A stretch of 64,000 nt of DNA from Flavobacterium sp. W4I14 (GTDB lineage: Bacteria > Bacteroidota > Bacteroidia > Sphingobacteriales > Sphingobacteriaceae), in contig JAUSZU010000001.1 of the NCBI GenBank assembly GCA_030817875.1, positions 6,138,001-6,202,000 of the forward strand, written 5' to 3'. Within the stretch, counting starts at the first letter, position 1, and each line of letters opens with the position of its first letter. This document shows, in pieces, positions 32,802-40,653 of this stretch. A program made the position numbers and the translations under genes. The notes under the pieces are model-generated. The model was not told where the DNA came from. It saw only the letters and a list, made by a program, of their open reading frames with translations, and did no database searches.

Positions 32802-34052
32802 TTAAACCAAATATTCAAATAAAGTCTGGTCTTGGTTCAGCTCAATAATTTCAAATTTAAAATCTTTCATGCGTTGTAATAAACTTGCATAATCGTTTTT
32901 ATTGGAAAGTTCGATACCAACCAATGCAGGACCATTTTCTTTGTTCGTTTTTTTAATAAACTCGAAACGGGTAATATCATCCTGTGGACCTAAAACCTCA
33001 TTCACAAATAACTTTAAAGCACCTGGTCTTTGTGGGAAACGTACAATGAAATAATGTTTCAAACCTTCAAAAAGCAAAGATTTCTCTTTAATCTCCTGCA
33101 TGCGCTCAATATCATTATTCCCACCGCTTACGATACAAACTACCGTTTTACCTGCAATCTGGTCTTTAAGTTGATCTAATGCAGCCACAGAGAGTGCTCC
33201 TGCCGGCTCAACTACAATTGCATCTTCGTTATACAATTTTAATATGGTTGTGCAGATTTTTCCTTCAGGGATTAAATGCATCTGATCCAGCAGTTCCTTA
33301 CAATATTCGTAAGTGATATGGCCAATTCTTTTTACAGCAGCACCATCCACAAAGCGGTCTATTTCTTCTAAGGTAAACGGACCACCATATTCCATCGCCG
33401 TAACCATTGATGGTGCACCAAGTGGTTCAACGCCAACTAATTTCACTTCAGGTTTAACAGTTTTCATGTAAGCGCTCACGCCTGATGCCAAACCGCCACC
33501 ACCTACAGGCATTACAATGATATCCAGATCAGGTAGATCTTCGTAAATTTCTACACCAACCGTTGCCTGGCCTTCAATTACTTTTTCATCATCAAAAGGT
33601 GGAATAAAAGTGGCTGATTTTTCGGCACTGTAGGCCAGGGCTTCTTTTAAACAATCGTCAAAAGTATCGCCCACTAAAATCACTTCAACATTGTCGCCAC
33701 CAAACATGTAAGTTTGTTTAACCTTTTGTTTCGGTGTAATCTCTGGCATAAAAATCACCCCCTTAATGCCTAGCTTTTTACATGAATAGGCCACACCTTG
33801 TGCATGGTTCCCCGCACTAGCACAAACTACACCGTTAATTAATGCATCTTGTGGCAAGGAGCTAATTTTATTGTAGGCACCACGCAATTTATATGAGCGT
33901 ACAATTTGAAGGTCTTCTCTTTTTAAATAAATATTGGCATTGTAATGAGCAGAAAGTCCGGCGTTAAACTCTAAAGGCGTACGTTTTACCACCCCTTTTA
34001 ACCTTTGCGATGCAGATAAAAAATCTAATGTATTCGGTGTTGTAGTATTCAT
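32802..34052 (-). CDS. ilvA: Threonine deaminase (threonine ammonia-lyase)
   Basis: 416 residues. It dehydrates and deaminates threonine to 2-oxobutanoate, the entry step of isoleucine synthesis. The PLP lysine is Lys55 in VRSYKLRGAYN, and the PLP-phosphate glycine loop is PVGGGGLASGVS. The C-terminal ~85 residues (LKHYFIVRFPQRPGALKLFV onward) are a single ACT-like regulatory domain, so this is the short form probably still sensitive to isoleucine. It is the last gene of the branched-chain cluster, following leuA after a 156-base gap with a repeat element. Confidence 0.95.
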   Translation of the reverse strand: MNTTTPNTLDFLSASQRLKGVVKRTPLEFNAGLSAHYNANIYLKREDLQIVRSYKLRGAYNKISSLPQDALINGVVCASAGNHAQGVAYSCKKLGIKGVIFMPEITPKQKVKQTYMFGGDNVEVILVGDTFDDCLKEALAYSAEKSATFIPPFDDEKVIEGQATVGVEIYEDLPDLDIIVMPVGGGGLASGVSAYMKTVKPEVKLVGVEPLGAPSMVTAMEYGGPFTLEEIDRFVDGAAVKRIGHITYEYCKELLDQMHLIPEGKICTTILKLYNEDAIVVEPAGALSVAALDQLKDQIAGKTVVCIVSGGNNDIERMQEIKEKSLLFEGLKHYFIVRFPQRPGALKLFVNEVLGPQDDITRFEFIKKTNKENGPALVGIELSNKNDYASLLQRMKDFKFEIIELNQDQTLFEYLV

Positions 34053-34061
34053 TGTTGTAGT

Positions 34062-34092
34062 ATCAAGTAGAGAGAATCAAGTATCAAGACTG
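34062..34092. repeat. GTATCAAG iterations upstream of ilvA
   Basis: GTATCAAGTAGAGAGAATCA then AGTATCAAG (34062-34090), the inverse of CTTGATAC words seen before hemB, before 25227 and near leuD. On the minus strand it stands just upstream of the ilvA start. Confidence 0.55.
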
Positions 34093-34114
34093 ATATTCCC
34101 TTATATTTTTTTTA

Positions 34115-34199
34115 GTCATAGCGAGGTACGAAGCAATCTTAAAGCACTAGATTTTACTAATAGCTATAGTAGTCGGATTGCTTCGTGCCTCGCAATGAC
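34115..34199. repeat. ~88-bp palindromic element, copy 2
   Basis: GTCATAGCGAGGTACGAAGC then AATCTTA (34115-34141) faces GGATTGCTTCGTGCCTCGCA then ATGAC. The centre ATTTTACTAATAGCTATAGT AGT parallels the centre of copy 1 (20379-20466). The element lies between leuA and ilvA. Confidence 0.72.
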
Positions 34200-34208
34200 G
34201 AGGAGGTG

Positions 34209-35369
34209 CTAGGCCAAATGCAAAGCAACCAATTGGTTTAAATCGTAATCATTAATGCCTTGTTTGCTATCGGCTAAAACCAAAAATTGTTTGTAAACAA
34301 TATCTAAATGATCTTTTTCCAATTTATGGCCTAAACGGTCTAAATGGTGTTTTAAAGCATGGCGTCCACTTCTTGCAGTCAATACAATGGTTGCATCAGG
34401 GAAACCAACATCTTCTGGCTTAATGATTTCGTAATTTTCACGGTTTTTCAAGAAACCATCCTGGTGGATGCCTGAGCTATGCGAAAATGCGTTCCCACCA
34501 ACAATTGCTTTATTTGGTTGTACTGGCATATTCATTTGGTTCCGCACCATATGGCTCATTTCATAGAAACGGGTAGCATCAATTTGGGTGTTTAAGCCTA
34601 AAATCCTGTGCGTTTTCAAAATCATGACGACTTCTTCCATAGATGTATTGCCTGCACGCTCTCCGATGCCGTTAATGGTACATTCTACCTGACGGGCACC
34701 ATTTTGTAAGCCTGCGATAGAATTCGCTGTAGCCAAGCCTAAATCGTTATGGCAGTGTACAGAGATAATGGCTTTATCGATATTTTTTACATTTTCCTTT
34801 AAGTAAAGAATTTTCGAGCCGTATTGATCTGGTAAGCAATAACCGTTGGTATCTGGAATATTCACTACAGTTGCACCGGCAGCAATTACCGCTTCAACCA
34901 TTTTAGCCAAAAACTCTATATCTGCACGGCCGGCATCCTCTGCGTAGAATTCAACATCTTCCACAAATTTTTTGGAATACCTTACGGCTTCAACAGCACG
35001 TTCTAAAATTTCTTCGCGGGTACTGTTAAATTTATGTTTAATGTGGAAATCGGATGAACCAATCCCTGTATGGATACGTGGTCTTTTCGCATAACGTAAA
35101 GCATCTGCAGCAACATCGATATCATTTTTATTTGCACGGGTTAAAGCGCAGATAATCGGGTTGGTAACTGCTTTTGATAATTCAATTACACTGTTAAAAT
35201 CTCCTGGACTAGATACCGGGAAACCTGCTTCAATCACATCAACACCTAAAAGCTCAAGTGATTTAGCGATTTCTACTTTTTGGTTTGTATCTAACTGGCA
35301 GCCTGGAACCTGCTCACCGTCACGCAATGTCGTGTCGAAAATATAAACTTTGTTCGGGTCGTGAATCAT
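34209..35369 (-). CDS. leuA: 2-isopropylmalate synthase
   Basis: 386 residues. It condenses acetyl-CoA with 2-oxoisovalerate to start leucine synthesis. TLRDGEQVPG near the N-terminus and VHCHNDLGLA hold the metal-binding residues. The catalytic barrel is complete. The chain is much shorter than the ~515-residue enzymes that carry the C-terminal leucine-feedback domain, so this form is likely insensitive to leucine in the usual way. It follows leuB by 10 bases. Confidence 0.93.
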   Translation of the reverse strand: MIHDPNKVYIFDTTLRDGEQVPGCQLDTNQKVEIAKSLELLGVDVIEAGFPVSSPGDFNSVIELSKAVTNPIICALTRANKNDIDVAADALRYAKRPRIHTGIGSSDFHIKHKFNSTREEILERAVEAVRYSKKFVEDVEFYAEDAGRADIEFLAKMVEAVIAAGATVVNIPDTNGYCLPDQYGSKILYLKENVKNIDKAIISVHCHNDLGLATANSIAGLQNGARQVECTINGIGERAGNTSMEEVVMILKTHRILGLNTQIDATRFYEMSHMVRNQMNMPVQPNKAIVGGNAFSHSSGIHQDGFLKNRENYEIIKPEDVGFPDATIVLTARSGRHALKHHLDRLGHKLEKDHLDIVYKQFLVLADSKQGINDYDLNQLVALHLA

Positions 35370-35379
35370 AATCTTAAGT

Positions 35380-36471
35380 TTAGGAAGTGATTAATTTTTG
35401 TGATAAGAATTTAAGAACCAATTTGCCCATTTCGGCTGTGCCTAAAACTTTAAACCGGTTTGTATTTTGGTCGGCAATGTCATGTGTTCTAAAACCTTCT
35501 TTCAATACCTGGTCGATGGTGTCAACCAATAATTTGGCTTCTTCTTTTAGTCCGAAGCCGATTTCTAACATTAATGCTGCAGATAGGATAGAAGCCAATG
35601 GATTAGCTAAATCTTTACCTGCAATATCGTGTGCAGAACCGTGTATCGGCTCGAAGAAACCTGTGCTTTCGCCAACAGATGCCGAAGCGAGCATACCCAT
35701 CGAACCTGCAATCTGTGAAGCCTCATCTGTTAAAATATCTCCAAATAAATTGGCGGTTAAAACCACATCGAATTTCTTAGGGTTTTTGATTAACTGCATG
35801 GCTGCATTATCGATAAACATATGCTCTGTTTCTACATCAGGATATTGTTTTGCAATTTCCTGAACGGTTTCGCGCCATAAGCGAGAGCTTTCTAAAACAT
35901 TGGCTTTATCTACCGAACATAATCTTTTATTACGTTGCTGTGCAGCTTGGTAAGCTTTATGTGCAATGCGTTCTACTTCATAACGGTGGTAAATCATTAA
36001 ATCTGAAGCCGTATTACGGTCCTCTGAGCGCATTTTTTCACCAAAGTAAACATCACCTGTTAATTCGCGGAAGAACAAAATATCGGTTCCTCTTAAAATT
36101 TCCGGTTTGATGCTCGATGCCTGAAGAAGTTCATCAAATAGTAATATGGGACGGAGATTAGCGAATAAACCCAGTTCCTTACGGATTTTTAACAGACCTT
36201 GCTCTGGTCTAACTTTTAAACTTGGGTCGTTATCATATTTGGCATGTCCAATTGCGCCAAAAAGGATAGCATCACTTTGTCTTGCTTTTTCTAAGGTTTC
36301 ATCTGGCAAAGGCTCGCCAGTAACTTCAATTGCCGCATGGCCCATTAAAGCTTCTTCGAACGTAAATTCATGGCCAAAAATTTCGGCAATTTTCTCTAAT
36401 GCTGCTTTTCCCCAAGTGGTAACCTCAGGTCCAATACCGTCTCCAGGTATTACTAAAATGTTCTTCTTCAT
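35380..36471 (-). CDS. leuB: 3-isopropylmalate dehydrogenase
   Basis: 363 residues. NAD-dependent oxidative decarboxylation of 3-isopropylmalate. The start was set at MKKNILVIPGDGIGPEV, the usual family N-terminus, rather than 60 bases upstream. Substrate arginines lie in the RPEQGLLKIRKELGLFANLRP region, metal aspartates in DILTDEASQIAGS, and the NAD-binding loop is GSAHDIAGKDLANP. It lies between the guest ABC gene and leuA. Confidence 0.95.
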   Translation of the reverse strand: MKKNILVIPGDGIGPEVTTWGKAALEKIAEIFGHEFTFEEALMGHAAIEVTGEPLPDETLEKARQSDAILFGAIGHAKYDNDPSLKVRPEQGLLKIRKELGLFANLRPILLFDELLQASSIKPEILRGTDILFFRELTGDVYFGEKMRSEDRNTASDLMIYHRYEVERIAHKAYQAAQQRNKRLCSVDKANVLESSRLWRETVQEIAKQYPDVETEHMFIDNAAMQLIKNPKKFDVVLTANLFGDILTDEASQIAGSMGMLASASVGESTGFFEPIHGSAHDIAGKDLANPLASILSAALMLEIGFGLKEEAKLLVDTIDQVLKEGFRTHDIADQNTNRFKVLGTAEMGKLVLKFLSQKLITS

Positions 36472-36510
36472 TGTTGACTCCTCTTTTGCTTTACAATTGC
36501 TTATTGGTTG

Positions 36511-36552
36511 CCACGGAAGCACAGAAATCATTGAAAAATTTTGTTTCCGTGG
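36511..36552. repeat. Short inverted repeat upstream of leuB
   Basis: CCACGGAA (36511-36518) faces TTCCGTGG (36545-36552). It sits in the ~110-base space between the ABC gene stop and the leuB start and may fold in the mRNA. A partial third copy, TTTCCGTAGC, follows at 36561. Confidence 0.5.
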
Positions 36553-36580
36553 TCACCGTCTTTCCGTAGCTAAGCTTGCA

Positions 36581-38050
36581 TCAGCTTAATATTTCTGTGT
36601 TTAAACTTTCGACGACTTTTACCTCGCCTTTTTCTAACAATATTCTTTTTTCTATGCAGGTTGGCAACTGCGATTCAAAATGGCCAACGTAAATTAAGGT
36701 CATCCCGTTGCTGCACAATTCATCAACCAATTGGTTAAAATGTTTTGTTTGCTGTTGGTCTAAACCCTGGCAAGGTTCATCCAGAATTAACAGTTCCGGA
36801 TTTTTTATAATCGTTCGCGCTAATAATACCAATCGCTGTTTACCGAGTGGAAGTGCGGTTAATAATTCATTTTTGTTATCGGTTAATCCAAAATATTCAA
36901 TCAGCTCATCAACTTGTGCTCTTTTGCTATAAGGTAGTTGCTGAAACAAGCCCACGGTATCGTAAAAGCCCGAAGCAACACATTTCCAAACGGTCGAAGT
37001 GGCATCGAAGTACCAATGAAACTCTGGCGATATTAAACCAATATGCTGCTTAATATCCCAAATGCTTTCGCCACTTCCACGCCTGTTGCCAAACAAATAA
37101 AGCTCGTTGGCGTAAGATTGGGGGTGATCGCCGTTGATTAAACTCAATAAAGTAGATTTTCCTGAGCCATTAGGGCCTTGCAACAACCATTTTTCGCCAG
37201 CTTTAACTTCCCAGTTGATATTTTTTAGCACCTGTTTTTCGCCATAGCTGATGTTGACATCAACCATCGTTACCATATCAGTTGATGAATACATTGGCGA
37301 CTCCTTTAAAAAAGCGGGGATTTTCCTTTTATGTATTTCAGGTGGAAGATCTCCAATTTCTCTTGAAAATGAGGTTGCAATCTGTCCGTCTATAATCTCC
37401 GCAAAGGAATCGATGCTTTCTGGAAATTCTAAATCATTACAGATTAAAATTAATTGTACACCTTCTGCTGTAGCCTGGTCTAAAAGTGTATTCAGGTTTT
37501 TGCGCGATGCTTTATCTAAACCGGTATAAGGCTGATCGATAATTAACAATTGAGGTTTTAACCATAAGGCTTTAACTAGTTGCAGTTTTTTATGTTCGCC
37601 ACTTGATAATTCGATTAGCTGTGAACTGGCAAAAGTAGCAAAGCCAAGTGCTTCTAAAATGGGTTCAACCAGATCAAAATGAAGTCCTTTTTCTTTGCCG
37701 TAAGCTACCAGCTCTGCATGTACTGTTAAAGTATCATTGGCCTGTAAACTGGTGTAACGTTGCTGATAATAAAAGTTTGCAACACCTTCGAGGTTTTTAA
37801 ACTGATACCAGCTTTCTACAAATAAAACTTCGGCCGGTAATTTACTTTGGGCATCGTAATTGATTTCAATACTGCCCTGCGAAGGAATTAAACCTGCAAT
37901 AGCTTTAGCCAAAGAAGTTTTTCCGCTGCCACTTTCGCCCCATAAAACCCAGTTTTGGCACACATTTACTTCCCAATACAAATCCTTTAGCACCGCTTTA
38001 TTGCGGTAACTTAAGTTTAGGTTTTGTATGTAGACAAATGGTTTAAGCAT
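36581..38050 (-). CDS. Tandem ABC ATPase, ModF-like
   Basis: 489 residues with two nucleotide-binding domains and no membrane segment. First: Walker A GESGSGKTSLA, signature LSSGEHKKLQ, Walker B LLIIDQPYTGLD (Gln replaces the catalytic Glu). Second: GPNGSGKSTLL, LPLGKQRLVLLARTI and LLILDEPCQGLD. The layout is that of ModF/PhrA proteins linked to molybdate or cofactor handling. Its start overlaps the leuD stop by one base (TAATG), so it is translated with the leucine genes. Its link to leucine synthesis is unexplained. Confidence 0.85.
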   Translation of the reverse strand: MLKPFVYIQNLNLSYRNKAVLKDLYWEVNVCQNWVLWGESGSGKTSLAKAIAGLIPSQGSIEINYDAQSKLPAEVLFVESWYQFKNLEGVANFYYQQRYTSLQANDTLTVHAELVAYGKEKGLHFDLVEPILEALGFATFASSQLIELSSGEHKKLQLVKALWLKPQLLIIDQPYTGLDKASRKNLNTLLDQATAEGVQLILICNDLEFPESIDSFAEIIDGQIATSFSREIGDLPPEIHKRKIPAFLKESPMYSSTDMVTMVDVNISYGEKQVLKNINWEVKAGEKWLLQGPNGSGKSTLLSLINGDHPQSYANELYLFGNRRGSGESIWDIKQHIGLISPEFHWYFDATSTVWKCVASGFYDTVGLFQQLPYSKRAQVDELIEYFGLTDNKNELLTALPLGKQRLVLLARTIIKNPELLILDEPCQGLDQQQTKHFNQLVDELCSNGMTLIYVGHFESQLPTCIEKRILLEKGEVKVVESLNTEILS

Positions 38051-38634
38051 TATTTTGCCTGTTCAAATTCTTCAATTAATTGTTTTTGATTTAAGATGAA
38101 ATCGATATCATCATAACCGTTTATCAAACACGATTTTTTGTAAGGATTAATCTCAAATGATTCCTGAGCACCAGTTTCTACAATGGTAACCGTTTGATTT
38201 TCTAAATCAACTTCTAGAGCCGATTTCGGATTGCTGTCAACCGCGTTGAAAATCTGCGCCAGGAATTCATCACTTACCTGGATGGGTAATAAACCATTGT
38301 TCAGGGCATTTCCTTTAAAGATATCGGCAAAGAAACTGCTGATTACTGCATCAAAACCAGCATCTTGAATAGCCCATGCAGCGTGCTCGCGGCTACTGCC
38401 ACATCCAAAGTTTTTTCCTGCTACTAAAACCTGACCGCTATAGGTTGGGTTGTTCATCACGAAATCAGCTTTAGGCTGGTTATCGTTTTCATAACGCCAA
38501 TCGCGGAACAAGTTTTCGCCAAAACCCTCGCGGGTAGTCGCTTTTAGAAACCTCGCAGGGATAATCTGGTCGGTATCGATGTTCTCTATATTTAAAGGCA
38601 CTACTGCCGATGTTAATTTTGTGAATTTTTTCAT
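38050..38634 (-). CDS. leuD: 3-isopropylmalate dehydratase small subunit
   Basis: 194 residues. It pairs with LeuC to isomerise 2- to 3-isopropylmalate. NIDTDQIIPARFL near the N-terminus and NFGCGSSREHAAWA hold the substrate-binding loop. The start MKKFTKL is chosen because it matches the family N-terminus; 15 bases upstream an alternative start adds MILID. An ABM monooxygenase-like gene separates it from leuC. Confidence 0.95.
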   Translation of the reverse strand: MKKFTKLTSAVVPLNIENIDTDQIIPARFLKATTREGFGENLFRDWRYENDNQPKADFVMNNPTYSGQVLVAGKNFGCGSSREHAAWAIQDAGFDAVISSFFADIFKGNALNNGLLPIQVSDEFLAQIFNAVDSNPKSALEVDLENQTVTIVETGAQESFEINPYKKSCLINGYDDIDFILNQKQLIEEFEQAK

Positions 38635-38642
38635 GTCTATTA

Positions 38643-38672
38643 GTATCAAGTAAGGAGTATCAAGTAGCGAGA
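38643..38672. repeat. GTATCAAG iterations upstream of leuD
   Basis: AGTATCAAGTAAGGAGTATC then AAGTAGCGAG contains two inverted CTTGATAC-type words just upstream of the leuD start on the minus strand, parallel to those before ilvA. Confidence 0.55.
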
Positions 38673-38755
38673 CTCGTATTCCACTTTTTATCTTTATTCT
38701 TTAAGCCTTTTGCTTAATGGTGGTAATTTTATGCTCCATGTTTTTACCCTCCACC

Positions 38756-39058
38756 TTAAGCCTTAAAACCCTCTACCATCTCAAAGTGTTCAACTGTTGG
38801 GAAAGGATCATAAAAGTGATGTAATAACTTTTTCCAATCCTGGTATGCTGCGGATCCTCTGAAACCTTCGGTATGTGCCTCCAGTGTTTTCCAGTTTACC
38901 AGCAGGATATATTTATTTTCTACCGCTATACATTTTTGAAGCTGATGCGAAATGTAACCTTCCATTTTAGAAATGATTTTTTGTGCTTCGCTAAAAGCTT
39001 TTTCAAAATCAGCCGATAATCCGGCTTTTACATTTAATATGGCAACTTCTAGTATCAT
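38756..39058 (-). CDS. Antibiotic-biosynthesis-monooxygenase (ABM)-fold protein
   Basis: 100 residues. Dimeric alpha/beta-barrel fold with ILEVAILNVKAGLSADFEKA at the start and AYQDWKKLLHHFYDPFPTVE near the end, the pattern of YgiN/ABM small oxygenase-like or heme-handling proteins. No catalytic residue can be assigned. The last ~7 residues (MVEGFKA) are encoded by a copy of the interspersed AGGTGGAGGGT-family repeat, suggesting the 3' end was replaced or extended. It sits between leuC and leuD. Confidence 0.75.
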   Translation of the reverse strand: MILEVAILNVKAGLSADFEKAFSEAQKIISKMEGYISHQLQKCIAVENKYILLVNWKTLEAHTEGFRGSAAYQDWKKLLHHFYDPFPTVEHFEMVEGFKA

Positions 39059-39071
39059 ATATTTTAAATTT

Positions 39072-39133
39072 GTCATTCTGAGGAACGAAGAATCTGTTTC
39101 TTAGCTTGCAGATGCTTCCTTCGTCAGTATGAC
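39072..39133. repeat. GTCATTCTGA-family palindrome
   Basis: GTCATTCTGAGGAACGAAGA (39072-39091) faces the inverse CTTCCTTCGTCAGTATGAC (39115-39133), a ~62-base imperfect palindrome between the ABM-fold gene and leuC. It may lower read-through between leuC and what follows. Confidence 0.6.
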
Positions 39134-39139
39134 TTTATT

Positions 39140-40546
39140 TTAAGCCTTCTCCAAAAAATCCCTTACATCAGTAATTTTTCCGGTTACAGCCGCTGATGCT
39201 GCTGTAAGTGGACTGGCCAATAATGTACGTGCATTTTGTCCTTGTCTACCTTCAAAGTTTCTGTTTGATGTAGACACACAATATTTACCTGCCGGGATTT
39301 TATCTTCGTTCATTCCTAAGCAGGCACTACAACCTGGTTCGCGTAATTGGAAACCAGCAGCTTCGAAAATTTTATCCAAACCTTCGTTTTTAGCTTGTTG
39401 CTCAACTTGTTTCGAACCTGGAACAATCCAAACCGTAACATTATCGGCTTTGCGTTTATCTTTAACAAAATCGGCAACTTCGCGTAAATCTTCAATGCGT
39501 GAGTTGGTACAGCTTCCAATGAATACATAATCAACCGGTTTCCCGATTAATGAAGAGTCGTCATCAAAGCCCATATAATCTAAGGCTTTCTGGTATGAGA
39601 GTTTCTCTTTTTCTGGTTGTGCACCAGTTGCCGGAATATGTTCCTGAATACCCATACCCATTCCTGGGTTTGTACCATAGGTAATCATGGGTGCGATATC
39701 TGTGGCATCAAAAGTTAAAACACTATCGAATTTCGCATCAGCATCACTATATAATGTTTTCCAATAAGCTAAAGCTTTATCCCACTCTTCGCCGGCTGGA
39801 GCAAATTCTCTTCCTTTAATGTAATCGAAAGTGGTTTGATCTGGTGCAATTAATCCACCACGTGCACCCATTTCGATACTCATGTTACAGATCGTCATAC
39901 GGGCTTCCATACTTAAAGCTTCGATTGCCGAACCTGCATATTCTATAAAATAACCAGTACCGCCTGCGGCAGAGATTTTGGCAATAATGTATAAGATAAT
40001 GTCTTTCGCTCCAACACCTTTTCCAAGCTCGCCGTTTACCTCAATTTTCATGGTTTTGGGTTTCGACTGCAATAAACATTGCGTTGCAAAAACCTGCTCT
40101 ACCTGCGAAGTACCAATACCAAATGCGATGGCACCAAAAGCACCATGTGTAGAGGTATGGCTATCGCCGCAAACCATTGTTTTACCAGGTAAGGTGATAC
40201 CCAACTCAGGGCCGATAACATGCACAATGCCTTGAAAAGGATGCCCTAAACCATAAAGTTCTACACCGAATTCTGCACAATTTTTGGTTAACATATCCAC
40301 CTGATAACGCGAAAGCTCCTCTTTAATTGGCAACAATTGATTTAACGTAGGTACGTTATGGTCGGCCGTTGCTACAGTCTGCTTCGGGCGAAAAACAGGT
40401 AATCCTCTTTTGCGCAAACCATCAAATGCCTGCGGAGAGGTTACCTCGTGTATTAAGTGTGTATCAATGTATAAAATATCAGGAAATCCTTCTTCACTTT
40501 TTACAACGTGAGCATCCCAAATTTTTTCTACTAATGTTTTTGACAT
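39140..40546 (-). CDS. leuC: 3-isopropylmalate dehydratase large subunit
   Basis: 468 residues, aconitase superfamily. The 4Fe-4S ligands are the cysteine of GSCTNSR and the pair of GCSACLG. The substrate motifs KTMVCGDSHTSTHGAFGA and ATADHNVPT are intact. It works with leuD 0.5 kb downstream. An ABM-fold gene and a palindromic repeat separate the two subunits. Confidence 0.96.
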   Translation of the reverse strand: MSKTLVEKIWDAHVVKSEEGFPDILYIDTHLIHEVTSPQAFDGLRKRGLPVFRPKQTVATADHNVPTLNQLLPIKEELSRYQVDMLTKNCAEFGVELYGLGHPFQGIVHVIGPELGITLPGKTMVCGDSHTSTHGAFGAIAFGIGTSQVEQVFATQCLLQSKPKTMKIEVNGELGKGVGAKDIILYIIAKISAAGGTGYFIEYAGSAIEALSMEARMTICNMSIEMGARGGLIAPDQTTFDYIKGREFAPAGEEWDKALAYWKTLYSDADAKFDSVLTFDATDIAPMITYGTNPGMGMGIQEHIPATGAQPEKEKLSYQKALDYMGFDDDSSLIGKPVDYVFIGSCTNSRIEDLREVADFVKDKRKADNVTVWIVPGSKQVEQQAKNEGLDKIFEAAGFQLREPGCSACLGMNEDKIPAGKYCVSTSNRNFEGRQGQNARTLLASPLTAASAAVTGKITDVRDFLEKA

Positions 40547-40568
40547 TTTATTATTATTATTTAATGTT

Positions 40569-40642
40569 TGTCAGTCTGAGTTTGTCGAAGACTTTTTCGT
40601 TATAGAAACAAAAAGAATTCCTTCGACACGCTCAGGATGACA
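40569..40642. repeat. CTCAGGATGACA-family palindrome
   Basis: TGTCAGTCTGAGTTTGTCGA then AG (40569-40590) is inverted as CCTTCGACACGCTCAGGATG then ACA (40619-40641). The inner loop also has ATTGT-like symmetry (CTTTTTCGTTATAGAAACAA). It fills the gap between ilvC and leuC and could act as a transcription attenuator or terminator between them. Confidence 0.65.
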
Positions 40643-40653
40643 TTCTTTTGTTT

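Noticed and set aside
36581..38050. Call as a specific molybdate transporter ATPase (modF)
   Set aside because: Only the two-domain layout supports it; no mod genes are present and the first domain has a changed Walker B, so no gene symbol is given.
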